Source of the DNA: an uncultured Pelagibacteraceae bacterium
Lineage (GTDB): Bacteria; Pseudomonadota; Alphaproteobacteria; Pelagibacterales; Pelagibacteraceae
Reading direction: 5' to 3'
Assembly: GCA_902521615.1 (NCBI GenBank)
Contig: CABYSJ010000004.1
Location: 1-64,000 of the forward strand
DNA: 64,000 bases
Shown here: positions 9,538 to 20,012 of the stretch, one piece after another
Layout: each line of letters opens with the position of its first letter
Position numbering within the stretch: position 1 is the stretch's first letter
Notes under the pieces: generated by a model
Seen by the model: only the letters and a program-made list of their open reading frames with translations
Told to the model about the DNA's origin: nothing
Databases searched by the model: none
Made by a program: the position numbers and the translations under genes

Positions 9538-10253
9538 AAAAGTTTTTTAAAATTATTATAAAGGATTCTAGAATAGTTATTCATATCTTTCATGTTATCT
9601 TTTGCAGATTGATCAAACTTTTCTAATGCACCAATACCAAGCTGATCTTCCAAAGCTTTTTTGTATTCTGGTACACACCCCCACTCATTTACCGTTGTAT
9701 CTTTTATTTCTATATGAAATTGAATTCCATAAGCATGATTTTGATATTTAAAAATTTGATATTTGGTGATTGGTGAAGAGGCTAATAAAGTTACATGTTT
9801 ATTATTTTCAATACCCTGAACCTCATATGAATGCCATTGTAAACTTTTAATTGTATCAGGAAATTGTGAAAACAATTTATCTATATTTTTTTCACTAGAG
9901 AAATTTATATCCATAATACCAATTTCTGCTGGTTTAGATTTAACCACTTTTCCGCCCACTATTTCTCCTAAAAGCTGACAACCTAAACAAAAACCTAAAT
10001 AAGGTTTTTTTAAATCTACAACAAATTCTTTAATTTTTTTCTTTTCTTCTATTAACCAAGGATATTCTTGTTCCATATGGGTATCCATTGGTCCTCCCAT
10101 GCAAAACATTCCATCAAATTTACCTAAATAATTTGGTATTTTTTCACCTTCATCTAATTCAATAGTGGTAAGTTTAAATCCATCAGCCAACATTAAATCT
10201 TTAATGTAACCTGGGTCTTCTATTTTAATATGTTGTAATACTATTATATCCAC
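9534..10253 (-). CDS. Class I glutamine amidotransferase (GMP synthase-like)
   Basis: FDGMFCMGGPMDTH; PYLGFCLGCQLLGEIVGG; QFHIEI catalytic motifs. Confidence 0.92.
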   Translation of the reverse strand: MDIIVLQHIKIEDPGYIKDLMLADGFKLTTIELDEGEKIPNYLGKFDGMFCMGGPMDTHMEQEYPWLIEEKKKIKEFVVDLKKPYLGFCLGCQLLGEIVGGKVVKSKPAEIGIMDINFSSEKNIDKLFSQFPDTIKSLQWHSYEVQGIENNKHVTLLASSPITKYQIFKYQNHAYGIQFHIEIKDTTVNEWGCVPEYKKALEDQLGIGALEKFDQSAKDNMKDMNNYSRILYNNFKKLL

Positions 10254-10258
10254 TAATA

Positions 10259-10387
10259 TTAGCTTAGCTTAGAACACTTCTTGGAACAATATTTTACTCT
10301 CTCCCAATTCAACTTCCATTTTTTTCGCCATGTAAATGGTCTTTTGCAAACTGGACATGTTTTAGTAGGTAAATTTTCCTTTTTCAT
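10259..10387 (-). CDS. DUF2256-type small zinc-ribbon protein, 42 aa
   Basis: Not in the ORF track. Translation [46 protein letters not shown] and CSKKC metal-ligand pairs; ATG overlaps the photolyase TGA by 1 nt (TGATG). Confidence 0.9.
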   Translation of the reverse strand: MKKENLPTKTCPVCKRPFTWRKKWKLNWERVKYCSKKCSKLS

Positions 10388-11877
10388 CAAATTGTATTTT
10401 GTTTAATAAATTTATCGGCTTCTGATAAAATTAATTTTTTTCTTTCAGACTTCATTTTGTCAAATATCCTCACCATCATCGATAAACGAGGATTTTTTAA
10501 AAAAAATTTTCTATTTCGATCAATGAACCTCCAATAAAGACCATCCATAGTATTACACCACTCACCTTTTTTAAAATCCATCATTTTCATAAAATATGCA
10601 GATCCACAAATATAAGGTTTGGTCGCAAAAATTCCTCCATCGCTAAATAATCCCATTCCATAAACATTAGGAACCATTACCCAATCTGAAGAGTCTACGA
10701 ACATTTCCATGAACCATTTGTAAACAATTGTTGGCTTAATTTCACAAAGGTTCATAATGTTTGATAAAATCATTAACCGTTCAATGTGATGTGACCAACC
10801 ATGGTTAACTGCATTTTTAATTGCATAATCTAAAGGTGGAAGACCAGTGGTGGCATCATACCAAGAACTTTTCATTTTTCTATTTTGTTTAAAAAAATTT
10901 CCAGTTTCCATTTCTTGAGAATATGACTGATAAATTCCACGCATAAATTCTCGCCAACCAATCACCTGGCGGACGTAGCCCTCTAAAGAATTCATTCTAA
11001 TTTTATTTTTCTTATGAAAGTCTAAAACTTTTTGGATAATAAATTCAGGAGTAATTAAACCTAAATTTATATAAGGACTCAATGCACTATGAAATAGAAT
11101 ATTATCTTTTTGATCAACTGCATCCTCATAATCACCAAATAAGTTTGATTTTTCTTTTATAAAAAAATTTAAAAGTTTAACAACATCTTCGTATTCTGTT
11201 GCAAACCAAAAATTATTTGTACTCCCTGGGTGATTTTTAAATTCCTTTTCAATAATAGGCTTTAATTTTTTTGTGTGACTGGTTTCATTTATTTTTGGAA
11301 ATTTAGGAATTGAAATATTTTTAGGTAATTTATTTCTGTTATCTTCATCAAAGCTCCATTTGCCCCCGATTGGGTTACCATCTGAACCCATCAATATTCC
11401 AGATTTTTTTCTAACATCTTTGTAGAAAGTTGCCATAAAAGGTTTTTTTGATTTTGATAAATAGTTTTTAAATTCAGTTCTTGAATTTAAAAACATAGGA
11501 GTTTGAACAACATCCCAATGTATTTTTTCTTTTTTTAAAAATTGTGAAATTTTTTTTTCAAAAAATTTATCCTCTACTTCAAAACTTGAAATTTCTTTTA
11601 CTTTTTTTTGTATAATTATTTTTTTTAATTTTTTTAAATAATCTTCATTAAATTCTTTATCTTCGATTTTAAAGTAATCTAATTTAAATTTGTTTTTTCT
11701 TAATCCGTCTGCATAAGAACGCATAGAAGATAAAAATAATAAAATTTTTTGTTTATGATGCTTTTCATAAGTGCATAAACCCTTATCTTCAGCCATAAAA
11801 AATAGGTGGTCTTTTTTGAAGCGGTCTAGGTATTTTATTGGAAATAATTGGTTACCAAGTATAAAAAATAACTTCAT
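10387..11877 (-). CDS. Cryptochrome/photolyase family protein, FeS-BCP / (6-4) photolyase type
   Basis: [64 protein letters not shown]; cysteines at YICGSAYF and [12 protein letters not shown] match the FeS-cluster class. Confidence 0.93.
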   Translation of the reverse strand: MKLFFILGNQLFPIKYLDRFKKDHLFFMAEDKGLCTYEKHHKQKILLFLSSMRSYADGLRKNKFKLDYFKIEDKEFNEDYLKKLKKIIIQKKVKEISSFEVEDKFFEKKISQFLKKEKIHWDVVQTPMFLNSRTEFKNYLSKSKKPFMATFYKDVRKKSGILMGSDGNPIGGKWSFDEDNRNKLPKNISIPKFPKINETSHTKKLKPIIEKEFKNHPGSTNNFWFATEYEDVVKLLNFFIKEKSNLFGDYEDAVDQKDNILFHSALSPYINLGLITPEFIIQKVLDFHKKNKIRMNSLEGYVRQVIGWREFMRGIYQSYSQEMETGNFFKQNRKMKSSWYDATTGLPPLDYAIKNAVNHGWSHHIERLMILSNIMNLCEIKPTIVYKWFMEMFVDSSDWVMVPNVYGMGLFSDGGIFATKPYICGSAYFMKMMDFKKGEWCNTMDGLYWRFIDRNRKFFLKNPRLSMMVRIFDKMKSERKKLILSEADKFIKQNTI

Positions 11878-11904
11878 AGTTAAATATAACTAATAAAATT
11901 TTTT

Positions 11905-12615
11905 ATGTCAGAAAAATATGTAATTTTTGGTGCGACAGGTTCTATTGGATCAAGTTTAGCGGAACAATTAAAAAAGTCTGGAAATGATATTCATTTAGTT
12001 GGAAGAAATGAAAGTGAACTTAGTTCTATCTCTGAAAAACTTGGATGCTCACATACCGTTGCAGATGTTTTAGAGGATGGGTTTATAGAAAAAGTTAAAT
12101 CAGATATTTCTGAAATTAAAGGATTGGCTTATTGTGTCGGTTCAATTGATTTAAAACCATTAAGAATGGTAAATGAAAAAGACTTTCAGAAATGCATGAA
12201 ACTTAATCTTTATTCTGCTGTAGAAGCTATTAAAGGATATCAGGAAAGTTTAAAAAAAAATAAAGGTTCAATAGTATTATTTTCGACTGTTGCTGCTCAA
12301 AGAGGTTTTACTAATCATGCAATCATAGCTTCAGCAAAAGCTGCTGTAGAAGGATTGACGGTTTCTCTTGCAGCAGAATTTGCTCCAAACATAAGAGTAA
12401 ATTGTGTGGCACCAAGTTTAACAAAATCTAAAATAGCAGAACCAATGTTAAAAAATACTGCTATAGCTGAAGGTATTGCAAAAGCACATCCTCTTAAAAG
12501 ATTAGGCGAAGGTAAAGACTCAGCTGCTCTTGCTAAATTCTTACTAACAGAAGATAGTTCTTGGGTTACAGGCCAAATAATTGCTGTAGATGGTGGTAGA
12601 TCTAAACTTTCATAA
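11905..12615 (+). CDS. SDR family oxidoreductase
   Basis: GATGSIGSSLAEQL; SAKAAVEGLTVSLAAEFAPNIRVNCVAPS; ITG-like VTGQIIAVDGG. Confidence 0.93.
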   Translation: MSEKYVIFGATGSIGSSLAEQLKKSGNDIHLVGRNESELSSISEKLGCSHTVADVLEDGFIEKVKSDISEIKGLAYCVGSIDLKPLRMVNEKDFQKCMKLNLYSAVEAIKGYQESLKKNKGSIVLFSTVAAQRGFTNHAIIASAKAAVEGLTVSLAAEFAPNIRVNCVAPSLTKSKIAEPMLKNTAIAEGIAKAHPLKRLGEGKDSAALAKFLLTEDSSWVTGQIIAVDGGRSKLS

Positions 12616-12616
12616 A

Positions 12617-13684
12617 GTGGTCAAATATTTTATATCGATATTTTTCTTTTTAATATTTTCATCGAAAAGTTTTTCTGAAAATTTTACTTTTAAAAAATTG
12701 GCAGATTTAAACGAGCCATGGGGATCGTCTTTTATAAATAATGAAGAGCTTATTATCACTGAAAAAACTGGAAAAATAAAAATAGTAAATATTTTTTCTG
12801 AAGAAGTTTATGGAGTTGAACATAACTTAAATTATTTTGTTCACGGACAAGGAGGTTTATTAGATATTATTTACCAAGATAATTACTTATGGATTTCTTA
12901 TTCAGAAAATAGAGGGGATTGGAAAACTAGTACATCAATTGCAAAAGCTAAATTAAATAAAAAAAATTTAAATTTCAAAAATATATTTCAAGCTGAACCA
13001 CCAATAGAATCTGGTTATCATTTCGGTTCAAGACTAGCTATAAAAGACAATTATCTTTTTGCTTCTGCTGGTGAAAGAGGTGGTGGTATGATTGCTCAAG
13101 ATCCGACAAATCATCCTGGAAGTATTATCAGAATTTATTTAGATGGTAGTATTCCAAAAGATAACCCTAAGTTTGAAGGTAAATCAAATTGGTTACCAGA
13201 AATTTATCAAATTGGTGTTCGTAATCCTCAAGGCTTAACCTATTCCTCTTTTGATGGAAAAATTTATGCAAGCAACCATGGTGCAAAAGGTGGTGATTGG
13301 TTTGGTGAAATAAAAAAAGGAGAAAATTATGGTTGGAAAATTTTAGGTTGGGGTGGAACAAATTATTCAGGCTCAAAGATTGGACCTAAATGGAAACCAG
13401 GTTTTACTAAGGCACTCCAATACTGGGTACCTTCAATAGCAGCAAGTGCTATAACTATTTATAAGGGAAAAGAATTTAGTGAATGGAATGGCGAAGCGCT
13501 CATTACTTCTTTAAAAGATAAATCAATGAGAAAATTAAACTTTAAAAATTCATCTAAGATTGAAGAAACAATTATTTTCAAAGATAAAATTGGAAGAATA
13601 AGAGATATACAAGTTCACCCAGTTAATGGAAAAATATATTTTCTTGCGGGAAACAGTTTATGGTTAATGGAGAAAAAAAAATAA
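12617..13684 (+). CDS. PQQ-dependent sugar (aldose) dehydrogenase family protein; ORF track start is 12590, GTG at 12617 preferred
   Basis: LNEPWGSSFINNEELIITEKTGKI; GVRNPQGLTYSSFDGKIYASNHGAKGGDWFGEIKKGENYGW; signal peptide directly after the GTG. Confidence 0.88.
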   Translation: MVKYFISIFFFLIFSSKSFSENFTFKKLADLNEPWGSSFINNEELIITEKTGKIKIVNIFSEEVYGVEHNLNYFVHGQGGLLDIIYQDNYLWISYSENRGDWKTSTSIAKAKLNKKNLNFKNIFQAEPPIESGYHFGSRLAIKDNYLFASAGERGGGMIAQDPTNHPGSIIRIYLDGSIPKDNPKFEGKSNWLPEIYQIGVRNPQGLTYSSFDGKIYASNHGAKGGDWFGEIKKGENYGWKILGWGGTNYSGSKIGPKWKPGFTKALQYWVPSIAASAITIYKGKEFSEWNGEALITSLKDKSMRKLNFKNSSKIEETIIFKDKIGRIRDIQVHPVNGKIYFLAGNSLWLMEKKK

Positions 13685-13685
13685 T

Positions 13686-14669
13686 ATGAAAGAAAGACCT
13701 TATCATCATTTACCTGATGGCACTTTCAGAAATCCAAAAGGATCTCCAGTAATAATATCTAGATCAGGAAAATTTTCTTATAGAACTTTCAGTAAATTAA
13801 GAAAAAAAGTTGATTTATCTTATCCAAAAGAACATGTGATTGAAAAAGAAAAAGTATTAGCTGATTTAGAAAAATATAAAGATAATGATTATATTGCATG
13901 GATAGGTCACGCGACATATCTTATAAAATTAGGTGGAACTACAATTATAACAGATCCTGTATTTTCAAAGAATGCTGGACCACTAATCTTTGGTCCAAAA
14001 AGATTTACTGATCCTGCAATAAAATTAAATGAGATACCTAAAACGGATATATTTTTACTCACTCATAATCATTACGATCATCAGGACATGTCAACAATTA
14101 GAAATTTTCCTTTCAAGAGTGCAAAAGTATTAACACCTCTAAATCTTGGTAAATATTTTAAAGGATATAAAGATGTAAATGAAATGGATTGGTATGATCA
14201 AATAATTATAAATGAGGATTTGAAAATTTCTTTACTTCCTGCAGTTCATTGGTCAAAGAGAAGTTTAACGGACACTAATAAAACTTTGTGGGGTAATTTT
14301 TTAATAGAACATAAAAATAAAAAAATTTTATTTGCATGTGACACCGGATATGGGGTAGTCTACAAAGAACTAGGTGAAAAATATGGTCCTATAGATCTGA
14401 CAATGATTAATATTGGGGCTTATAATTTCAAACCAATGTTTGATAAAACTATTTATCATACTACACCTGAAGAAGCCTTGAATGTTGCACAGGACCTAAA
14501 AAGTAAAAAAGTATTAGGAATGCATTGGGGAACATTTGTTTTGTCATTAGAGCCGATTATGGAACCCCCAATTAGATTTAAAGATAGTGCTGAAAAATAT
14601 GGTTTTAGTAAAGAAGATGCTATTATTTTCAAAATTGGAGAAGTTAGTCCTTTAGATAAATTGTTATAG
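13686..14669 (+). CDS. MBL-fold metallohydrolase (NAPE-PLD/UlaG-like)
   Basis: AWIGHATYLIKLGGTTIITDPVFS; LLTHNHYDHQD; DTGYG; MHWGTF. Confidence 0.92.
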   Translation: MKERPYHHLPDGTFRNPKGSPVIISRSGKFSYRTFSKLRKKVDLSYPKEHVIEKEKVLADLEKYKDNDYIAWIGHATYLIKLGGTTIITDPVFSKNAGPLIFGPKRFTDPAIKLNEIPKTDIFLLTHNHYDHQDMSTIRNFPFKSAKVLTPLNLGKYFKGYKDVNEMDWYDQIIINEDLKISLLPAVHWSKRSLTDTNKTLWGNFLIEHKNKKILFACDTGYGVVYKELGEKYGPIDLTMINIGAYNFKPMFDKTIYHTTPEEALNVAQDLKSKKVLGMHWGTFVLSLEPIMEPPIRFKDSAEKYGFSKEDAIIFKIGEVSPLDKLL

Positions 14670-15590
14670 AGTTAAATACTTAATTGCAAAAAATATAGTT
14701 CCAATAGAAGCAATAGTAGAGACAAAAATTGCTTTAATTATATTTTCGGGACTTACATTATACGCTGCACATAAAACTATAGAAGTAACTCCGCAAGGCG
14801 CAACACTCACAAAGAAAGCACCTGGTATTTCAGCTGGCAATCCTGCATTAAAAAACACTAATCCAATTAACAATAAAATTATTGGGGAAATAACTAATTT
14901 TAAAACCGAAATAGATACGGATAATTTGTTAATTACATTTTTAGTATAAAATGAAAGAGTTATACCAATTGCAAACAATCCAACTGGAGAAACACATGCT
15001 GCAAGTTTAGACAAAGTGTATTCAATCGGTGTTTGATCAATATTAAAATTTAATAATAAAAATAATAGACCTATAATTATTGAAAGTATAAATGGGTTTA
15101 AAAATAAATTTTTAATAAAATTAAATAAATTTACATTTTTTTTTGTAGATAATTCGAGGAAAAAAGCAATTACAGATAATAAAATTATCCCATCCATTAA
15201 TATGATACTTGCAACTTGTGTAATTACATTTTGTTGAAAATAAATTTCTGTTATTGGTAAGAGCAAAGTTACATGGTTTGATAATGCAACTGTTAAAGCC
15301 CAAATAATTGACTCTGGGATTGATCTTTTAAAATATTTTGAAGTAATTAAGTAGGCGATAATTCCACATATCGATTGCATAATTAAATAAGAGAAAATTT
15401 GTTTGAAATCTATTTGTCCAATTTCATTTTGTGCTATTAGCTTAATTATCAATGCTGGAACTGCAATATAGAACAAGAAAAGATTTAAAATTTTAGCATG
15501 ACTAAGGTCTAAGACTTTCAACTTACCAAAAACAAACCCTAAAAAAGTAATAAATATAAATGGAGTTAGTCCTAAAAAAATTGTGAACAT
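14664..15590 (-). CDS. AEC family transporter
   Basis: About ten TM segments, GFVFGKLKVLDLSHAKILNLFLFYIAVPALI pattern. Confidence 0.85.
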   Translation of the reverse strand: MFTIFLGLTPFIFITFLGFVFGKLKVLDLSHAKILNLFLFYIAVPALIIKLIAQNEIGQIDFKQIFSYLIMQSICGIIAYLITSKYFKRSIPESIIWALTVALSNHVTLLLPITEIYFQQNVITQVASIILMDGIILLSVIAFFLELSTKKNVNLFNFIKNLFLNPFILSIIIGLLFLLLNFNIDQTPIEYTLSKLAACVSPVGLFAIGITLSFYTKNVINKLSVSISVLKLVISPIILLLIGLVFFNAGLPAEIPGAFFVSVAPCGVTSIVLCAAYNVSPENIIKAIFVSTIASIGTIFFAIKYLTL

Positions 15591-15593
15591 AAA

Positions 15594-16385
15594 TTATTTG
15601 ATTGTTATTCTATGCATTATTCTATTTCCTTTGAAAGGTGTTGCTTGATGAAGCATAGATCTATTATCCCATATAGCCAATTGATTTTTTTCCCAAGGCA
15701 ATGAAAATTGAAACTTCTTCTTAATTTGATGGTTAAATAAAAATTTTTTTAACTTTTCATGATTTTTTATCTTTGAGCTAAAACCAACAAAATGTCCTGG
15801 ACTGCAATAAATAGAATAATTTGTGCTGATTTTCCTAATTATTTTATGTGAAGATTTAAGTTCTTTAATATTTTTTCCTTTTTCTTTTACTCTTTCTTTT
15901 GTTGTAACCGAGATTGGACCCTCAGAGGAATATTTACCTTTAATATTTTTAAATTTTCTTTTTATTGAACTTGGTAATTCTTTATAAGCAAGATATTGAG
16001 AACAAAATTCTGTATTAGCTTTTCCTTTTTTTGGCACAAGTTTAGAAAGCAACATTGTAAATCTTGGTGGTTTTTTTGTATAAATCGAGTCTGTATGAAA
16101 TTGTTCACCAAAACTTGGTCCTTTATCAGTTGATTTTCTTTGCACCACAGTAATTTGAGGAAATTTTTTATTTAAACCTTTTAGTCTTGGATAGTTGGCT
16201 AATTTTCCAAAATATTTCGCAAACTGAATATAAAATTTAGAAGTTAATTCTTGTTGTTTTAAATACAGCATTCCATATTTATTCAGTGCTTTCTTAATTT
16301 TTAAAATATCTTTATTTGAAATATCTTTTAAATTTACAATTATTTCAGCTCCAATATTTTTTTTATTTGGAATTATTTTTAACAT
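15594..16385 (-). CDS. TauD/TfdA family Fe(II)/2-oxoglutarate dioxygenase
   Basis: EQFHTDSIYTKKPPRFTMLLS; LAIWDNRSMLHQATPF...RIMHRITI. Confidence 0.88.
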   Translation of the reverse strand: MLKIIPNKKNIGAEIIVNLKDISNKDILKIKKALNKYGMLYLKQQELTSKFYIQFAKYFGKLANYPRLKGLNKKFPQITVVQRKSTDKGPSFGEQFHTDSIYTKKPPRFTMLLSKLVPKKGKANTEFCSQYLAYKELPSSIKRKFKNIKGKYSSEGPISVTTKERVKEKGKNIKELKSSHKIIRKISTNYSIYCSPGHFVGFSSKIKNHEKLKKFLFNHQIKKKFQFSLPWEKNQLAIWDNRSMLHQATPFKGNRIMHRITIK

Positions 16386-17250
16386 TTTTTAAAAAAAATT
16401 TTTTTAAGTGATTAATCGTTTGTTTGGGACTTTCCTCTGGAATGAAATGATCTGAATTAATTTCTGCCCCATAAACTTTTTTATTTGTGTATTTTTGCCA
16501 AATTTTAACTGATTTAAATTGCGTTCCAACAACTCCCTTTTTACCCCACAAAACTTGTATAGGAATGTTTAATTTTTTTTTTCTGTCTTTTTTGTCATGC
16601 TCTAAATCTATAGTAGCCGCAGCCCTATAATCCTCGCAAGTTGCATGAATTCTTTTTTTTTGTTTAAAGGCTCTAAAATATTCATCTTCAACTTTTCCAA
16701 TCGCACGTTTTGATGACCTATTAAAACGACTTTTTAACCATCTTTTAGGATCTGCCATTATCATTTTCTCTGGTAAAGGTGCGGGCTGTATTAAATAAAA
16801 CCAATGAAAATATTCTTTTGCAAATTTCATATCTGTATGCTCGTACATATCTAGAGTTGGACAAATATCTAATACACTTAAAGCCATAATTTTATTTCTA
16901 TAATCTCTTGCCATTCTGTGTGCAACTCTCCCACCTCTATCATGTCCTGCAACAAAAAATTTTTTAAAATTTAATTTACTCATCAATTGAACCATATCTT
17001 TAGCCATTTCTCTTTTAGAATAATTTTTATGATTAATTCCACCAGGTAAAACCAAACTGTCCCCGTATCCTCTAAGATCAGCAACTATTACTGTGAAATA
17101 TTTACTAAGTTCAGGGGCAGTCTTGTGCCACATTACATGTGATTGTGGATATCCGTGAAGTAACAATAAAGGAGGACCATTACCTTTAAATCTACAAAAT
17201 ATTTTACCCTTGTTTACTTTAACAAATTTTTTTTTAAATTCCTTGAACAT
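16363..17250 (-). CDS. Alpha/beta hydrolase (haloacetate dehalogenase/epoxide hydrolase-like)
   Basis: LLLLHGYPQSHVMWHK; VADLRGYGDS; VAGHDRGGRVAHRMA; SDHFIPEE. Confidence 0.9.
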   Translation of the reverse strand: MFKEFKKKFVKVNKGKIFCRFKGNGPPLLLLHGYPQSHVMWHKTAPELSKYFTVIVADLRGYGDSLVLPGGINHKNYSKREMAKDMVQLMSKLNFKKFFVAGHDRGGRVAHRMARDYRNKIMALSVLDICPTLDMYEHTDMKFAKEYFHWFYLIQPAPLPEKMIMADPKRWLKSRFNRSSKRAIGKVEDEYFRAFKQKKRIHATCEDYRAAATIDLEHDKKDRKKKLNIPIQVLWGKKGVVGTQFKSVKIWQKYTNKKVYGAEINSDHFIPEESPKQTINHLKKFFLKNVKNNSK

Positions 17251-17261
17251 GACTAAACTAT

Positions 17262-17537
17262 TTAATTATTTAATAGTTTGTTTTTGGCTTTTTCAAATTC
17301 CTCTTGAGAAATAATTCCTTTTTCTTTTAAATCATTCAATTTACTAAGTTCATCACTTAAATTGCTGCTTTGTTCATCAGAAGTCTCGCTTTTCTCCCTA
17401 CCCTCGCTTTCAGCTTCCTCTTTCTCAGCTCTATTAGCTTCCTTAGATTTAAAACCGTTCATAATTGCCATTCCGCCTAAGTATAAAACATAAGCCATAA
17501 TAGGAATAACCAATCCAAAAAAAATTATTTTTTCCAT
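17262..17537 (-). CDS. SHOCT-domain membrane protein
   Basis: N-terminal TM and C-terminal LSKLNDLKEKGIISQEEFEKAKNKLL. Confidence 0.75.
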   Translation of the reverse strand: MEKIIFFGLVIPIMAYVLYLGGMAIMNGFKSKEANRAEKEEAESEGREKSETSDEQSSNLSDELSKLNDLKEKGIISQEEFEKAKNKLLNN

Positions 17538-17540
17538 AAT

Positions 17541-17744
17541 TTAATCTTCATCTTCTTCGCGCCAGTTTTTTTCATACATTAAATATGCAGCGTATATTAC
17601 TGATACAGTACCTACAATCATACCATAATCAAAACCAGTTTGCTTGTCATGCAAATACCAACCTAGCTGAGTTGCCCCTATAGGTGGAACTGTAAGAAGC
17701 AAAAAAATTATACCAAATCTGTATGGTCGTTTAGGTTTTTTCAT
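17541..17744 (-). CDS. Small hypothetical membrane protein
   Basis: 67 aa with two TM segments, in a collinear run. Confidence 0.6.
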   Translation of the reverse strand: MKKPKRPYRFGIIFLLLTVPPIGATQLGWYLHDKQTGFDYGMIVGTVSVIYAAYLMYEKNWREEDED

Positions 17745-17779
17745 CCTAATAAATTAACAGATTACAGCTTATGGTTTAA

Positions 17780-18628
17780 TTATTTAATTTGCGATCTTTT
17801 GAAACAGTCGATCGTATTTTTAAGCAAACAAGCAATAGTCATTGGACCTACACCGCCTGGAACTGGTGTAAGTGCTTTTGCATTTTTTGAAACTTCATCA
17901 AAATGAACATCACCAACTATACCGTTGTCAGTTTTATTTATACCAACATCAATAACAATAGCATCTTTTTTAACCCAATCTCCTCTAACAAGTTCGGGTA
18001 TACCTACAGCTGCAACAATTATATCTGCCTCTAAACATTCAGCTTTTAAATCTTTAGTTTTTGAATGAGTTATAGTTACGGTGCAATTTTCTTTTAAAAG
18101 AAGTTGTGTCATTGGTTTACCATTTAAATTTGATCTACCCACAACCACAGCTTTTTTACCACTTAAATTAGGTTCAATTTTTTTTATCAACAAATAACAT
18201 CCAAGCGGAGTACAAGGTATCGAACTTTCATAACCAGATGAAAGATTGCCTACATTCATTGGATGAAATCCATCCACGTCTTTTGAAGGATCAATAGCTT
18301 CTATAACCTTCTGCTTGTCAATATGCTTAGGTAAAGGAAGTTGAACTAAAATTCCCGAAACAGTTTCATCACTGTTTAATTCGTGAATTTTTTCTAGAAC
18401 AGTCTTCTCTTCAACTGAGTCTGGGTATTTAATTACTTCAGATTTTAATCCTACTTCATTAGCTGACTTCTCTTTATTTCTTACATAAATCTGACTAGGT
18501 GTTAAATCACCAATCAGTATTACTGTTAAACCTGGTACTTTATTATGTTTTGATTTTAGCTCTGCAACTTCTTCCTTTAACTCTGCTCTTAATTCTGCCG
18601 CTGCTTTTTTTCCATCAATTAAAATCAT
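17780..18628 (-). CDS. folD: Bifunctional methylenetetrahydrofolate dehydrogenase/cyclohydrolase
   Basis: GILVQLPLPKHID; DPSKDVDGFHPMNVG; VVGRSNLNGKPM; PVPGGVGPMTIACLL. Confidence 0.98.
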   Translation of the reverse strand: MILIDGKKAAAELRAELKEEVAELKSKHNKVPGLTVILIGDLTPSQIYVRNKEKSANEVGLKSEVIKYPDSVEEKTVLEKIHELNSDETVSGILVQLPLPKHIDKQKVIEAIDPSKDVDGFHPMNVGNLSSGYESSIPCTPLGCYLLIKKIEPNLSGKKAVVVGRSNLNGKPMTQLLLKENCTVTITHSKTKDLKAECLEADIIVAAVGIPELVRGDWVKKDAIVIDVGINKTDNGIVGDVHFDEVSKNAKALTPVPGGVGPMTIACLLKNTIDCFKRSQIK

Positions 18629-18637
18629 ATTTCTCTC

Positions 18638-18928
18638 TTAAAAAATCATTGGTGCGATGTACAGCTTCATACACATTTCGATAAACCAAATCAATAAAAG
18701 AAGGATGATTGGAGAAATATCTAGTGAACCTAAATTTGGCAAAAAACGTCTAATTTTATTCAGGAAAGGCTCAGTTAATTTGTAACTTAACTCTAAAATT
18801 GCATACACAAACCTATTTTGAGTATTAAGAACGTTAAATGCAATTAGCCAACTTACAATAACATTGGCGATTACAACATAAGAGTACAATTTTAAAATTT
18901 GTAAAACTAAATAAAAAATAGCTATCAT
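18638..18928 (-). CDS. YggT family protein
   Basis: ANVIVSWLIAFNVLN...LTEPFLNKIRRFLPNLGSLDISPIILLLLIWF. Confidence 0.9.
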   Translation of the reverse strand: MIAIFYLVLQILKLYSYVVIANVIVSWLIAFNVLNTQNRFVYAILELSYKLTEPFLNKIRRFLPNLGSLDISPIILLLLIWFIEMCMKLYIAPMIF

Positions 18929-20010
18929 TTTTTCTCAACGTAAATCGACTGACTTGGGAACGCAAATGAAGCACCATTTTTTTCAACAATTTCTTTGATC
19001 GCAATTGCTAATCTTTCTTTAACATTAAGCCAATTATTCCAACTTCCTGTTTTTGTAAAGCATCTTACATACATATCTATTGAACTATCAGAAAATTTAT
19101 CAACTCTTACCGCAACACCAATTGAGGTATTATAATCTTCGCTTGAATTAATATGACTTTCGATTTCATCTCTAATTTTTTTTAACTGATCTACCGTAGT
19201 GTCATATTGAAGTGTAATAATCCAACTGATTAACCAATTTGAAGTTTCACTTACATTTACAACTGCGTTTTCGGCAAATTGAAAATTTGGAATAATAGCA
19301 AGAGATTTGTCAAACTTTCTAATTGTTGTTGATCTAAATCCAATCTTTTCTACTACACCTTCAATAATACCCTCGACAGCTATCCAGTCTCCAATTTTAA
19401 ATCTCTTTTCAACTAAAACTAAAATTCCTGATATTAAATTTTTGAATAAATCTTGTGCCCCTAATGCTACAGCAACACCAAACAATCCAAGACCTGCAAT
19501 AATTGGACCTATTTTAATTCCCCACAATTCTAAAACTGCTGCTAAACCTAAAATAAAAATTAAAATTTTTAGCGATTTAATTATCCAGCCAATAAGTTCT
19601 CTTGTTAGCAATTTGTCTAAACCGCTAAGTATATATGAGATTGGTTCTATGATTTGGTGAATTACCCAAAAAATTAAAATAGTGATCAACGTTCTATTAA
19701 TTGTATCTACCACTTCTCTTCCTTCTAGCGAGAAAGTCATGTAGTAGCTTGCAATAAAAAATCCTAATACAATTGGTAAAAATCTTGCTGGACCTACAAG
19801 TGACTGAACAAAAGTATCATCTAATTTATTCGTTGTTCTTTTCGAAATAATTTCTAATTTTTTAATAACTAATTTGCTTATTAGACCTCTAAAAATTAAG
19901 AATAGTAAAAATATTCCAATACCAATTAAGATTTGAAAGATATCAACACCAAGAATTCCTTTATTCCATACTGATAAAAATATCTCTGAAAAATTATTAA
20001 TTAATTCCAT
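18925..20010 (-). CDS. Mechanosensitive ion channel (MscS family)
   Basis: GLFGVAVALGAQDLFKNLISGILVLVEKRFKIGDWIAVEGIIEGVVEKIGFRSTTIRKFD. Confidence 0.95.
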   Translation of the reverse strand: MELINNFSEIFLSVWNKGILGVDIFQILIGIGIFLLFLIFRGLISKLVIKKLEIISKRTTNKLDDTFVQSLVGPARFLPIVLGFFIASYYMTFSLEGREVVDTINRTLITILIFWVIHQIIEPISYILSGLDKLLTRELIGWIIKSLKILIFILGLAAVLELWGIKIGPIIAGLGLFGVAVALGAQDLFKNLISGILVLVEKRFKIGDWIAVEGIIEGVVEKIGFRSTTIRKFDKSLAIIPNFQFAENAVVNVSETSNWLISWIITLQYDTTVDQLKKIRDEIESHINSSEDYNTSIGVAVRVDKFSDSSIDMYVRCFTKTGSWNNWLNVKERLAIAIKEIVEKNGASFAFPSQSIYVEKK

Positions 20011-20012
20011 TT

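Noticed and set aside
19307-19660. Antisense ORF inside the MscS-family gene
   Set aside because: Contained in a well-supported gene, composition consistent with reverse-frame artefact
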